Assembly: GCA_964388785.1 (NCBI GenBank)
Contig: CAYMBX010000004.1
Coordinates: forward strand, 1 to 43,941
Direction of reading: 5' to 3'
Source of the DNA: VGKU01 sp964388785
GTDB lineage: Bacteria; Patescibacteriota; Patescibacteriia; UBA9934; GWF2-40-263
Length of the DNA stretch: 43,941 nucleotides
A program made the position numbers and the translations under genes. Within the stretch, counting starts at the first letter, position 1; each line of letters begins with the position of its first letter. Below are positions 1-6,893 of this stretch, piece after piece. The notes below the pieces were generated by a model that worked only from the letters and a program-made list of their open reading frames with translations, was not told the origin of the DNA and did no database searches.

Positions 1-342
1 CGTGATGTAAAAGCACAGCTTGCTCGCGAGGTCGTTGCCGGGTTTTATTCGGCAGGAGAGGCACAAGCCGCAAGCGATCGATTTGACCAGTTGTTTAAGG
101 AACATGAAAAACCAACGGATGTTCCTGAATTTAACTTACGGAGTGCGCAATCGATCGTGGACGTGCTTGTGGAAAGCGGACTTGCGAAATCCAAGTCGGA
201 CGCGCGTCGCTTGATTGATGGAGGAGGAGTGAAAGTGGATGATAAAGTCGTGATTGATCTTGAGCTCATCATCAAGCCAACAAAAGAAGGCGTGCTCATC
301 CAAAAAGGTAAAAGGCACTTTATTCGAGTTATAAACTCTTGA
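1..342 (+). CDS. tyrS: Tyrosyl-tRNA synthetase, C-terminal part (5' end outside window)
   Basis: The reading frame is open from base 1 to the TGA at 340-342 and gives about 113 residues. The first visible segment (DVKAQLAREVV, then a helix ending near FKEHEK) matches the end of the catalytic region of bacterial TyrRS, where KxxLAxExV is usual. It is followed by a C-terminal S4 RNA-binding domain (SIVDVLVESGLAKSKSDARR, then an IDGGGVKVDD turn), which in TyrRS contacts tRNA-Tyr. The enzyme charges tRNA-Tyr in the cytoplasm. The catalytic HIGH and KMSKS motifs lie outside the window, so the call rests on this C-terminal architecture. A riboswitch-like RNA and an intrinsic terminator follow. Confidence 0.85.
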   Translation, partial: RDVKAQLAREVVAGFYSAGEAQAASDRFDQLFKEHEKPTDVPEFNLRSAQSIVDVLVESGLAKSKSDARRLIDGGGVKVDDKVVIDLELIIKPTKEGVLIQKGKRHFIRVINS

Positions 343-370
343 CAAACATTTTGATTTCTGATCTACTGTC

Positions 371-450
371 GCCAGCTTTGGATGTGGAATGCGGTGAAAT
401 TCCGCAGCTGTCCCTACGCAACAGACATGAGCCTGGTCTTCATCCTAGCA
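371..450 (+). promoter_or_regulatory. Cobalamin-riboswitch-like RNA core without a downstream gene
   Basis: Between tyrS and its terminator lies GGAAT (386-390), then a hairpin GCGG/CCGC (391-394 with 402-405) enclosing TGAAATT, then AGCTGTCCC and CGCAACAG. This order (GGAAU, P4-type hairpin, AGCUG, pyrimidine-rich turn, CGCAAC) matches the conserved core of cobalamin riboswitches such as the one before E. coli btuB. An AGCC element follows at 430-433. GGATG (380-384) can pair with CATCC (441-445) to close the structure. The intrinsic terminator at 458-485 would be a natural expression platform. No plus-strand gene follows for about 1.9 kb, so it is either orphaned, antisense-acting or misidentified. 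A covariance-model search was not possible here. Confidence 0.5.
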
Positions 451-457
451 CCCATTC

Positions 458-485
458 AAAAACCGCGTCGCAGGGCGCGGTTTTT
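458..485. terminator. Intrinsic terminator after tyrS / riboswitch-like RNA
   Basis: A 10-bp stem pairs AAAAACCGCG (458-467) with CGCGGTTTTT (476-485) around an 8-nt loop. The U-tract is part of the stem. A-tracts and T-tracts on both sides allow function in either direction. Confidence 0.85.
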
Positions 486-498
486 GTGTTGCGGAAAA

Positions 499-528
499 TA
501 AAAAGGCCGACCTGTGGTTCGGGTCGGC
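499..528 (-). terminator. Intrinsic terminator of the 528-809 gene, overlapping its stop codon
   Basis: Read on the minus strand, GCCGACC (528-522) pairs with GGTCGGC (512-506) and is followed by CTTTTTATTTT. The stop codon TAG (530-528) touches the base of the stem, so the transcript ends at the end of the coding region. The same tight arrangement recurs at several other genes in the window. Confidence 0.75.
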
Positions 529-809
529 TAGTAGAGGGTGCAGGACCAGCGGAACAGACCGGCACGGATGCCGTGTTCGCGCAACCAGTGCGCGGTGATC
601 TGCTCTCGCTGTGCGAGGTGGGGAGGGGAGGTGAAGCCGAGCGTGTCGGCGATCTGTCCAAACTGCTCAACGAATTTGGAGTCAGTCGGATCGACTCCTG
701 TTCGGTAAGCAGTGAGCACACGCCACGTGTCCTCGGGGACGAGATAAACCTCGGTTTCCTTCTCGTCGTTGGATGTCCAGACGTCGAGAATGACATGTCG
801 ACGATTCAT
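528..809 (-). CDS. Small hypothetical protein downstream of tRNA-His
   Basis: This 93-residue protein of unknown function starts MNRRHVILDVWTSNDEKETE. I chose the ATG at 809-807 because GGAGGT lies four bases upstream; a TTG 12 bases earlier would overlap that Shine-Dalgarno. No transmembrane segment or catalytic motif is recognisable. The middle part (DPTDSKFVEQFGQIADTLGF) looks helical. It is followed at once by its own terminator and is preceded by tRNA-His and hisS on the same strand, so it may be the last member of a hisS/tRNA-His transcript. Its base composition is GC-rich like hisS. Family membership is unknown, but the strong ribosome-binding site and terminator support a real gene. 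Confidence 0.65.
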   Translation of the reverse strand: MNRRHVILDVWTSNDEKETEVYLVPEDTWRVLTAYRTGVDPTDSKFVEQFGQIADTLGFTSPPHLAQREQITAHWLREHGIRAGLFRWSCTLY

Positions 810-828
810 GGACACCTCCAAGGGTGTA

Positions 829-904
829 TGGGGGGCGAGACGGGAATCGAACCCGCGACACTCGGAACCACAATCCGATGCTCTTCCAACTGAGCTACTC
901 GCCC
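829..904 (-). tRNA. tRNA-His (anticodon GTG), CCA encoded, no encoded G-1
   Basis: The full cloverleaf is visible on the minus strand. The acceptor is GGGCGAG (904-898) with CTCGCCC (839-833). T8-A9 follow, the D-arm is GCTC/GAGC, and the anticodon stem TCGGA/TCCGA holds loop TTGTGGT, giving anticodon GTG. The variable region is GTGTC, and the T-arm is GCGGG/CCCGT with loop TTCGATT. The discriminator is C (832) and CCA is encoded at 831-829. The base before the acceptor (905) reads C on this strand, so the extra G-1 that normally pairs with C73 in bacterial tRNA-His is not encoded. The gene lies just downstream of hisS in the same orientation. Confidence 0.95.
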
Positions 905-923
905 GCTGAATACGTTGGAGATC

Positions 924-2321
924 CTACGCCGAACGGCCCAGGATCGTCAAGACCTCCTTGGTGAGGTTCTCGCGCGGGACGGAAACTTGCTTGCGAGTGG
1001 CGGTGTTCTTCACCACGACCGTCCCCGAAGCGGCATCGCCGGAACCGTAGAACAGGATCACTGGAGCGCGCCGCGAGAGCGCGAAGCTCATCTGCGCGCG
1101 CGTCGAGGTGTCCTGGTAGTTCATGTTGATCTCGATGCGGACGCCGGCGGCACGAAGCTCTGCGGCCATGGCGAAGTACACGGACGTGAACGCGGGGTCC
1201 ATCGTGATGATGAACACATCGACGTCCGGTTCCGGATCCTCGACCATCCCGAGTCGTTCGAGTGCGTTGAACAGTCGATCCACACCGACCGATGCTCCGA
1301 CCGATGGAAGGGACTCGCCGGTGAAGCGCGCGACCAGATCATCGAAGCGGCCGCCGGAGTAGACGCTCCCGAGCTCGGGCTTGTCGAGCAGCGTGGTCTC
1401 GAAGACGGGTCCGGTGTAGTACCCGAGTCCGCGGGCGATCGACGCATCGATCATCCAGCACTCCTCGGGAATGCCGCCGGCGGCAACGAGCTCTGCGATC
1501 AGTTCGAGCTCGCGCACACCCTCGGCGCCGATGCCCTCGCCGCTGAAGTAGCTCGAGAGAGCCTGAAGGCGCTCGGCGTTCGTCTGAAGGCCGTCGGTCA
1601 GCGTCATGAAGCCGGAGACGAGCTCACAACGCGCGTCGTCGAAGGCGAAAGCTTCTTCCTCCCCCTCGGGAGCTTCCTTCGCACGCAACTCGGCGAGCAC
1701 GCCGTCGATGCCGATCTTGTCTGCCTTGTCCATGATGCGCAGCAGCGCCGCCGCGGACTTGGAACCGACGGTGAAACCGACGCGCTGCGCAAATCCGTTC
1801 AACACCTTGCGGTTGTTGACACGGATCAGGAACCGCTCAATCCCAAGCTCGCGCATCACCGTGTACATGCACAGGATGATCTCGGCGTCAGCCGGTCCGG
1901 TGGCGGCACCAACGATGTCGGCGTCGAACTGACCGAACTCGCAGTAGCGTCCAGCCTGTGGGGATTCCCCACGGAACACGTCTCCCACTTCGTAGCGGCG
2001 GAACGGGAAGGTGATCGTCCCGATGTTCTCGGCGACGTATCGTGCAAGCGGGACAGTGAGATCGAAGCGGGCCGTGACCATTCGCTCCTCGTCGAAGACG
2101 AGCCGGTCACCACCAACGTGCAGATCCCACAGCCGGTTCTCGACCGGTTTTCCACCGGTCAGCACCACGCGCCGTTGACCGATCGAAGTCTGCAGTGGCA
2201 CGAAACCAAACCGGCGGTAAACCGATTCGATCGTGCGCAGGATGCGACCTCGTGCGAGCATCTGACGCGGGCTGTAGTCCTTGAATCCGCCGGGAAGATC
2301 CGGCTTGACGAGCTTTTCCAT
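924..2321 (-). CDS. hisS: Histidyl-tRNA synthetase
   Basis: This 465-residue class II synthetase charges tRNA-His. Motif 2 is at about residues 109-133 (RYEVGDVFRGES through EFGQFDADIVG). The histidine-binding signature RGLGYYTG is at 297-304, GGRFDDL at 323-329, motif 3 (SVGASVGVDRL) at 340-350, and the Rossmann-like anticodon-binding domain runs from about 367. The start at 2321 is supported by GGAG seven bases upstream; a longer frame upstream lacks such a site. The motif-2 loop departs from the usual bacterial ERPQxGRYRxF pattern (here ESPQAGRYCEF, then QFDADIVG). As I recall, the last string resembles the alphaproteobacterial type. The gene is clearly GC-richer than pheST or dnaE, which suggests transfer. 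tRNA-His follows on the same strand, and a histidine ammonia-lyase diverges from it. Confidence 0.95.
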   Translation of the reverse strand: MEKLVKPDLPGGFKDYSPRQMLARGRILRTIESVYRRFGFVPLQTSIGQRRVVLTGGKPVENRLWDLHVGGDRLVFDEERMVTARFDLTVPLARYVAENIGTITFPFRRYEVGDVFRGESPQAGRYCEFGQFDADIVGAATGPADAEIILCMYTVMRELGIERFLIRVNNRKVLNGFAQRVGFTVGSKSAAALLRIMDKADKIGIDGVLAELRAKEAPEGEEEAFAFDDARCELVSGFMTLTDGLQTNAERLQALSSYFSGEGIGAEGVRELELIAELVAAGGIPEECWMIDASIARGLGYYTGPVFETTLLDKPELGSVYSGGRFDDLVARFTGESLPSVGASVGVDRLFNALERLGMVEDPEPDVDVFIITMDPAFTSVYFAMAAELRAAGVRIEINMNYQDTSTRAQMSFALSRRAPVILFYGSGDAASGTVVVKNTATRKQVSVPRENLTKEVLTILGRSA

Positions 2322-2355
2322 AGGGCTTCTCCAGTCAGTGGAAGGAGCTGGTGGC

Positions 2356-2383
2356 ATCATAGCGCGCGGTTCTCACCTGTCAA
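2356..2383 (-). promoter_or_regulatory. hisS promoter
   Basis: On the minus strand a perfect -35 TTGACA (2383-2378) is separated by 16 bases from -10 TATGAT (2361-2356). The expected start leaves a leader of about 25-30 bases before the Shine-Dalgarno and ATG at 2321. Confidence 0.75.
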
Positions 2384-2426
2384 GCCAAAAGAGCGTCTAT
2401 TGACGAGATGGCACCAAAGGGGAAAG

Positions 2427-3983
2427 ATGACCTCAAATCATTTTACCTCTATGTCAATTGTCCTGACCGGTGAGACACTGACCATTGAAGAAGTAGCGTG
2501 TGTCAGTCGTAAACGTGAACGCGTTCTCATTTCTGAAAATGCGCGCGCGAAACTTGAACGGGCTCGGACCTTTGTCGATCGTTTGGTGAAGGAAGAAAAA
2601 GTCGTCTATGGGGTGACCACAGGTTTTGGTCAATTTAAGAACGTCGTGATTTCCCCTGATCAAACGGCAACGCTCCAGACCAATTTGATTCGTTCGCATG
2701 CCACAGGCGTTGGAGCACCCCTGCCAGAGGATATGGTGCGTGCGTCCATTCTGGTCCGTATCAACTCACTTTTACGCGGGCATTCCGGCGTACGTTCAAC
2801 GGTCATTGATCGTTTACTTGATCTTTTGAATCACGACATCTATCCCTACGTTCCTTCGCAAGGCTCTGTCGGATCCTCGGGTGATCTCGCCCCACTTTCC
2901 CACATCATGCTTGTGCTGATGGGAGAGGGGGAAGTTCTGGTGGATGGAAAACGCAAGCCATCCCTTGAAGTATTGCGAGAAAAAGGACTCGGCACGATCA
3001 CACTGATGTCCAAAGAAGGGTTGGCACTCAATAACGGAACATCTGTTCAAACCGGTATTGGGGCTTTAGCTGTTTTCGACGCACGTCGTTTGGCGGATGT
3101 TTTTACCGTTGCCTACGCCATGTCGCTTGAAGTGCTTATGGGGTCGGTTGCGGCGAGTGATCCTCGTGTTCATGCGCTTCGTCCACATCCCGGGCAGAGC
3201 GCGATGGCGTCGACTGTTCGCCGGTTGTGTCTCGATTCTCAAATTATCGAATCGCATCGGGGTTGCGGACGTGTGCAAGATGCGTATTCATTGCGCTGTG
3301 CTCCTCAGGTGCAGGGTGCGAGTCGCGATACTATCGAGTACGTTGCTTCCGTCGTGACGCGCGAGCTCAATAGCGTGACCGATAATCCACTTTTGTTTCC
3401 GGAGGATGATCAAGCGATCAGCGCTGGTCATTTTCATGGGGAACCAATCGCGCAGGTCATGGATTTTCTCAAAATTGGCGTGAGTGAACTTGCGAATATT
3501 TCTGAACGTCGTATTGCGCGTTTGACGGACCCATCTCTCTCGGATGGCTTACCGGCCTTTTTGATTCCCAAAGAACAAGGGGGCCTTTCCTCAGGCATGA
3601 TGATCCCTCAATACGTCGCCGCAGCTCTCGTTTCCGAAAATAAGGTGCTCGCTCATCCGGCGTCTGTGGATTCAATTCCCACGTCGGCGAACCAAGAGGA
3701 TCATGTGAGCATGGGGACGATTGCCGCCAGACAAGCAGCCATGATTGTGGAAAACGCACGACAGGTGGCCGTGATCGAATTGTTGTGCGCCGCACAAGGA
3801 GTGGATTTTCGTGCGCCGCTTCGGCCTGGCCGCGGAGTTCAGGCGGCACACCGTTGCATTCGCCAGGTGGTTCCTTTTTTCGATCAAGATCGTGTGGTCT
3901 ATCCATCTTTGGAAGCGCTTGCCAATTTAGTTCCGGAAACACTGTTGCAGGAGGTTGAAGGAGCGGTCGGTCGTCTCCACTAG
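2427..3983 (+). CDS. hutH: Histidine ammonia-lyase family protein (MIO enzyme)
   Basis: This 518-residue member of the aromatic ammonia-lyase family is expected to convert L-histidine to urocanate and ammonia. Visible signatures are YGVTTGFG (61-68), the MIO-forming segment GSVGSSGDLAPLSH with Ser150-Ser151-Gly152 in place of the usual Ala-Ser-Gly, NNGTSVQTG, QDAYSLRCAPQVQG, NSVTDNPL and the C-terminal PASVDSIPTSANQEDHVSM. All are characteristic of HAL. The start at 2427 has AGGGGA a few bases upstream; the ATG at 2451 would also give a family-like N-terminus but has no such site. No other hut genes are present, so the role of a lone HAL is unclear. It diverges from hisS and may affect histidine supply. 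Tyrosine or phenylalanine as substrate is not excluded. Confidence 0.9.
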   Translation: MTSNHFTSMSIVLTGETLTIEEVACVSRKRERVLISENARAKLERARTFVDRLVKEEKVVYGVTTGFGQFKNVVISPDQTATLQTNLIRSHATGVGAPLPEDMVRASILVRINSLLRGHSGVRSTVIDRLLDLLNHDIYPYVPSQGSVGSSGDLAPLSHIMLVLMGEGEVLVDGKRKPSLEVLREKGLGTITLMSKEGLALNNGTSVQTGIGALAVFDARRLADVFTVAYAMSLEVLMGSVAASDPRVHALRPHPGQSAMASTVRRLCLDSQIIESHRGCGRVQDAYSLRCAPQVQGASRDTIEYVASVVTRELNSVTDNPLLFPEDDQAISAGHFHGEPIAQVMDFLKIGVSELANISERRIARLTDPSLSDGLPAFLIPKEQGGLSSGMMIPQYVAAALVSENKVLAHPASVDSIPTSANQEDHVSMGTIAARQAAMIVENARQVAVIELLCAAQGVDFRAPLRPGRGVQAAHRCIRQVVPFFDQDRVVYPSLEALANLVPETLLQEVEGAVGRLH

Positions 3984-4031
3984 CTTGAATGGAGTGATAT
4001 TTTGATTTAGAGTTCCAGCAGGAGGTTTCAC

Positions 4032-4670
4032 ATGACAGAGATCGAGAGAATGGTTACAGACCTTCGAGCGACTCGCGGGCTTCGAGCATTGATTGCACTG
4101 TCGGGTACTGCTGATTCTAACAAAGAGGCTGAGCAGGCCACTCAGGACGTGATCGACGTTCTCTCGGGGCGACCGGTTGGGATTATCACCAGTGGGACAC
4201 GCACCGGAGTGCCTGGTCGCACAATCCGATACGCGATTCAGATGGGGCTCCCGGTCGTGCGGGTATATCCCGAGTATGCACGTGCGCGCGGACACTTGCA
4301 GGAGGTGGGTGCGGATCTGGAAATCTCGGTGCCACCTCGGACAGGATCCTCGGTGTGGGGAGACGAATCCGAACTGTTCGTGAAACTCGCCGACGGTATC
4401 ATTTTTATCGGAGGTGGATCCGGGACGCTCCTTGAGATCGCCTTCTGGGCGAAGTACTCTAAGACACTTGTAGGGCGCAAATCACCTCCCATTCCAGCTG
4501 TTCCCCTTGCGCTGGGGGAGGGATGGTCTGACTGGCTCTGTCGGCAGGGCCTTCAGCGGTTCGACCCGTTCGTCTCTTTGGCTGTGCCGGAACGACCCAT
4601 TGCCTCTGGGCGAGAAGCCGGCGAGTGGATGCTCGAACGGCTGGGACTTACGAGCGGGGGTCAAAAATGA
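4032..4670 (+). CDS. SLOG-fold protein (LOG/lysine-decarboxylase-like)
   Basis: This 212-residue Rossmann-like protein has GIITSGTRTGVPG (50-62), a short beta strand IIFIGGGSGTLLEI (123-136) containing the phosphate-binding GGGSGT, and an ordered alternation of strands and helices typical of the SLOG superfamily. That superfamily includes cytokinin-releasing LOG and TIGR00725 proteins, which bind or hydrolyse nucleotides. The start has GGAGGT five bases upstream. The next gene encodes a second SLOG-type protein, so the two may act on related nucleotides or be distant paralogues. The substrate cannot be read from the sequence. The gene is GC-rich and ends inside its own terminator. Confidence 0.65.
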   Translation: MTEIERMVTDLRATRGLRALIALSGTADSNKEAEQATQDVIDVLSGRPVGIITSGTRTGVPGRTIRYAIQMGLPVVRVYPEYARARGHLQEVGADLEISVPPRTGSSVWGDESELFVKLADGIIFIGGGSGTLLEIAFWAKYSKTLVGRKSPPIPAVPLALGEGWSDWLCRQGLQRFDPFVSLAVPERPIASGREAGEWMLERLGLTSGGQK

Positions 4671-4682
4671 TCTCCGTTTTTT
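4655..4682 (+). terminator. Intrinsic terminator overlapping the stop of the first SLOG gene
   Basis: CGGGGGTCA (4655-4663) pairs with TGATCTCCG (4668-4676) through nine pairs including two G-U, with loop AAAA, followed by TTTTTT (4677-4682). The TGA stop (4668-4670) is part of the descending arm. Confidence 0.75.
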
Positions 4683-4696
4683 ACTAGATAAATTTT

Positions 4697-5239
4697 ATGA
4701 TAAACAAACGATTACAAATTGGCGTGATGGGCTCTGCCGCGGATCTTGCGTACAGCGAAGAAATTGCCGCGCTTGCCGAGCGAGTCGGAGAATTACTTGC
4801 CGAACGCGGCGCGGTTGTCGTCTATGGCGCGGAGAAAGATTACGATTCACTCTCGACCGCGGCCGCGCGTGGCGCGAAACGAAAGGGTGGGCTAACCGTC
4901 GGTGTGACCTATGGGAAAGGAAAAGACATTTGGGACAAAGAGCAGAATACGGATGTTATTATCGTGACCGGGCTTGAACGGGGTGGTGGTCGAGAGTTTG
5001 TGCTTGTGAATTCTTGCGATGCGATTATCGCTATTTCCGGCGGATCAGGAACCCTCACCGAGCTTGCGATCGCGTATCAGAGCAATATCCCCATGGTGGC
5101 GCTAACAGGTACGGGCGGATGGGCTGAAAAATTAGCCGGTACATTTATTGATGCGCGTGAACGGCGGCGTGTCTTGAAAGCCGAGACCCCGGAAGAAGCT
5201 GTCACGCTTGCGATTGACAGTGCGGTCGGGTCGTCGTAA
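4697..5239 (+). CDS. TIGR00725-type SLOG protein
   Basis: This 180-residue protein opens with RLQIGVMGSA (5-14), followed by VVVYGAE, GLERGGGRE (92-100) and AIAISGGSGTLTE (110-122). This combination is typical of the TIGR00725 branch of the SLOG superfamily (formerly annotated as lysine decarboxylase-like). The GGSGT loop would bind phosphate. Its biochemical function is not established. The start has only a weak ribosome-binding site and lies 14 bases after the T-tract of the preceding terminator. It is less GC-rich than the preceding gene. It is followed 31 bases later by a kinase-like gene on the same strand. Confidence 0.75.
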   Translation: MINKRLQIGVMGSAADLAYSEEIAALAERVGELLAERGAVVVYGAEKDYDSLSTAAARGAKRKGGLTVGVTYGKGKDIWDKEQNTDVIIVTGLERGGGREFVLVNSCDAIIAISGGSGTLTELAIAYQSNIPMVALTGTGGWAEKLAGTFIDARERRRVLKAETPEEAVTLAIDSAVGSS

Positions 5240-5270
5240 CCTGATCCCCCGTCCTTTTTTGGAGACTTCT

Positions 5271-6188
5271 ATGGATGAACCTATGTGGATGCGTGAACTT
5301 CGCTCCATGCCTGATCTGGCGCTATCGCGTTTTGAGTCGGTTGGAGAAACCGGTTCGGCACGCACGCTGCGCGTGACGCGCATTCTCAAGCTCGATCCGG
5401 ACGGTTCCGAACGCGCACTGCTTGATCGTTTTGCGGTTTGGCTCGGGAAGGACTATGAGAACGTCTTTCCGCGTTTTCGCGTCTTGGGATTTGCGGGGAG
5501 TGCTTCGGTCATCGAGCTTGAGTATCTCGCAGATAGGACGCTCGAACAGTGCTTGCTTGCGCCGGAGGGCATAAACCAATGTCTCAATGAGACAACGGTG
5601 GCGTCGCTTCTGGACATGTTCTCCGTTTTTGCGGAAGCTTCGGTTGCGGTCGCAGAGGAGACGGCACAGGCGATCGTTGAGGAGGTCATCCAAGCGGTGG
5701 TGGTAAACGCGTCCGCCGTTGACCGTGCACTCCCGTCTGCGTTTGCCTCGCACATGCGTGAGCATGCGAGTTGCACGCCCAAACCCTGCCACCGCGATTT
5801 GAGTACGGCCAATGTGATGTGTCTTCCGGACGGGACCGTACGCCTCATCGACCCTCGTGTGTGCGTGCCCGGCGCGGCCGGTCCCGGTCATACGCTTGGA
5901 TCGCTTGCGATCGACCTTGCCGCGCTTGAGATAAGCTTCGAACGTAAAGCGGCTGAACGGGAACGAGCAGGGTGGGATTCTTTCGGGATCATGCAAATCC
6001 TTTCAGACACTGCCCAAAGTTTCATACAGCGCGGCCTGTTCAATGAGGTGATGCTGGAGCTTTGTCGATTGCATGTCTACTCAGTCTACGCCGCTTGTCG
6101 GTGTGACTACTGTTTGGCACTCGACCGTCGCTGGCTGTACGATTTGATGAAGCGACGATTTGAGGAGGTCTATGATCGGATCGTTTAG
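5271..6188 (+). CDS. Aminoglycoside phosphotransferase (APH)-like small-molecule kinase
   Basis: This 305-residue protein has the APH/choline-kinase catalytic loop CHRDLSTANVM (His174, Asp176, Asn181) followed by LIDPR, with Asp194 as the metal-binding residue. The N-terminal lobe is divergent but has a small beta-rich portion (residues 24-85). I chose the ATG at 5271 because GGAG lies six bases upstream; a longer frame begins inside the previous gene. Such kinases phosphorylate antibiotics, choline, sugars or amino sugars, and the substrate cannot be told here. A HAD phosphatase and further sugar/nucleotide-type enzymes follow, which suggests salvage rather than resistance. Its last codon lies in the loop of the terminator. 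Confidence 0.7.
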   Translation: MDEPMWMRELRSMPDLALSRFESVGETGSARTLRVTRILKLDPDGSERALLDRFAVWLGKDYENVFPRFRVLGFAGSASVIELEYLADRTLEQCLLAPEGINQCLNETTVASLLDMFSVFAEASVAVAEETAQAIVEEVIQAVVVNASAVDRALPSAFASHMREHASCTPKPCHRDLSTANVMCLPDGTVRLIDPRVCVPGAAGPGHTLGSLAIDLAALEISFERKAAERERAGWDSFGIMQILSDTAQSFIQRGLFNEVMLELCRLHVYSVYAACRCDYCLALDRRWLYDLMKRRFEEVYDRIV

Positions 6189-6200
6189 GTCCGATTTTTT
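6175..6200 (+). terminator. Intrinsic terminator overlapping the end of the kinase gene
   Basis: ATCGGA (6175-6180) pairs with TCCGAT (6190-6195), with TTTTTT running through 6195-6200. The TAG stop at 6186-6188 is in the loop. Confidence 0.6.
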
Positions 6201-6207
6201 CTCTCAT

Positions 6208-6858
6208 ATGAAAAAAACCCGATTCATTTTTGATCTCGATGGCACACTCTACCCATATAAAGGTGGATCGGATTTTGCGACCTCCGATTTTTATCGGGCA
6301 ATCAAGAAAAACATTTTTTCATTTTTAGAACACAACCTGTCGATTCCGGCCACGGACGTTGAAGCAACCTATCAAAGGATCAAACAACAATATGGCGGCC
6401 ATGTCAGTTTGGGAATTGAACAAGAATTTAGTATTCCGCGCGCGCGATTTTTTGAGGCGACATGGCGTCTTGAGCCTGAGCGTTACATCGATTTTAATCC
6501 TGATGCACACGTTGTTCTCTCGGCTTTATCAGGGCATGCGGCGGTTTTAACGGAAGCCCCCCGTGTGTGGGCACAGAGCGCGCTTGAATTTTTGGGTGTT
6601 TACGAATACGTGCAAAATTGTTTATTTACGGGCGAACCTGACATTCGCAAGCCGTCCGCAGAAGTATTTCTTCAGGTACGGGAGACACTCGGTGTTTCAT
6701 CTTCGGAGATTTATTCGGTGGGTGATCAGGAAGAGAGTGATATTTTGCGGGCAAAAGAAGCCGGTTTAAGAACAATCCGGATTGGCGGCGATAAGACGGC
6801 GGCGGATTTTCACATTCGGCGTTTGCGGGATCTGTTGGATCTTCCAATTGATTTTTGA
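6208..6858 (+). CDS. HAD-superfamily hydrolase
   Basis: This 216-residue haloacid-dehalogenase-type phosphatase has motif I FDLDGTLYP at residues 8-16 (nucleophile Asp9, acid Asp11), motif II in LTEAPRVWAQSALEFLGV, a motif III lysine in DIRKPSAEVF and motif IV VGDQEESDILRAKEAG. The layout with an alpha-helical cap after motif I fits pyrimidine 5'-nucleotidase or phosphoglycolate-phosphatase-like enzymes; the LYP following motif I resembles the former. The start ATG at 6208 comes right after the previous terminator and lacks a clear Shine-Dalgarno. A second, unrelated HAD protein follows. The substrate is unknown. Confidence 0.8.
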   Translation: MKKTRFIFDLDGTLYPYKGGSDFATSDFYRAIKKNIFSFLEHNLSIPATDVEATYQRIKQQYGGHVSLGIEQEFSIPRARFFEATWRLEPERYIDFNPDAHVVLSALSGHAAVLTEAPRVWAQSALEFLGVYEYVQNCLFTGEPDIRKPSAEVFLQVRETLGVSSSEIYSVGDQEESDILRAKEAGLRTIRIGGDKTAADFHIRRLRDLLDLPIDF

Positions 6859-6893
6859 AAATGGTTCGGTTACGTTTTGCGTGGAGGTGAACC

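Noticed and set aside
339..893. 184-codon plus-strand frame between tyrS and hisS
   Set aside because: It spans a terminator, an antisense gene and the tRNA; no coding signature.
915..2426. Long plus-strand open frame antisense to hisS, in frame with the HAL gene
   Set aside because: It is a shadow of the GC-rich hisS coding strand; the hisS motifs are unambiguous and the antisense protein has no family features.
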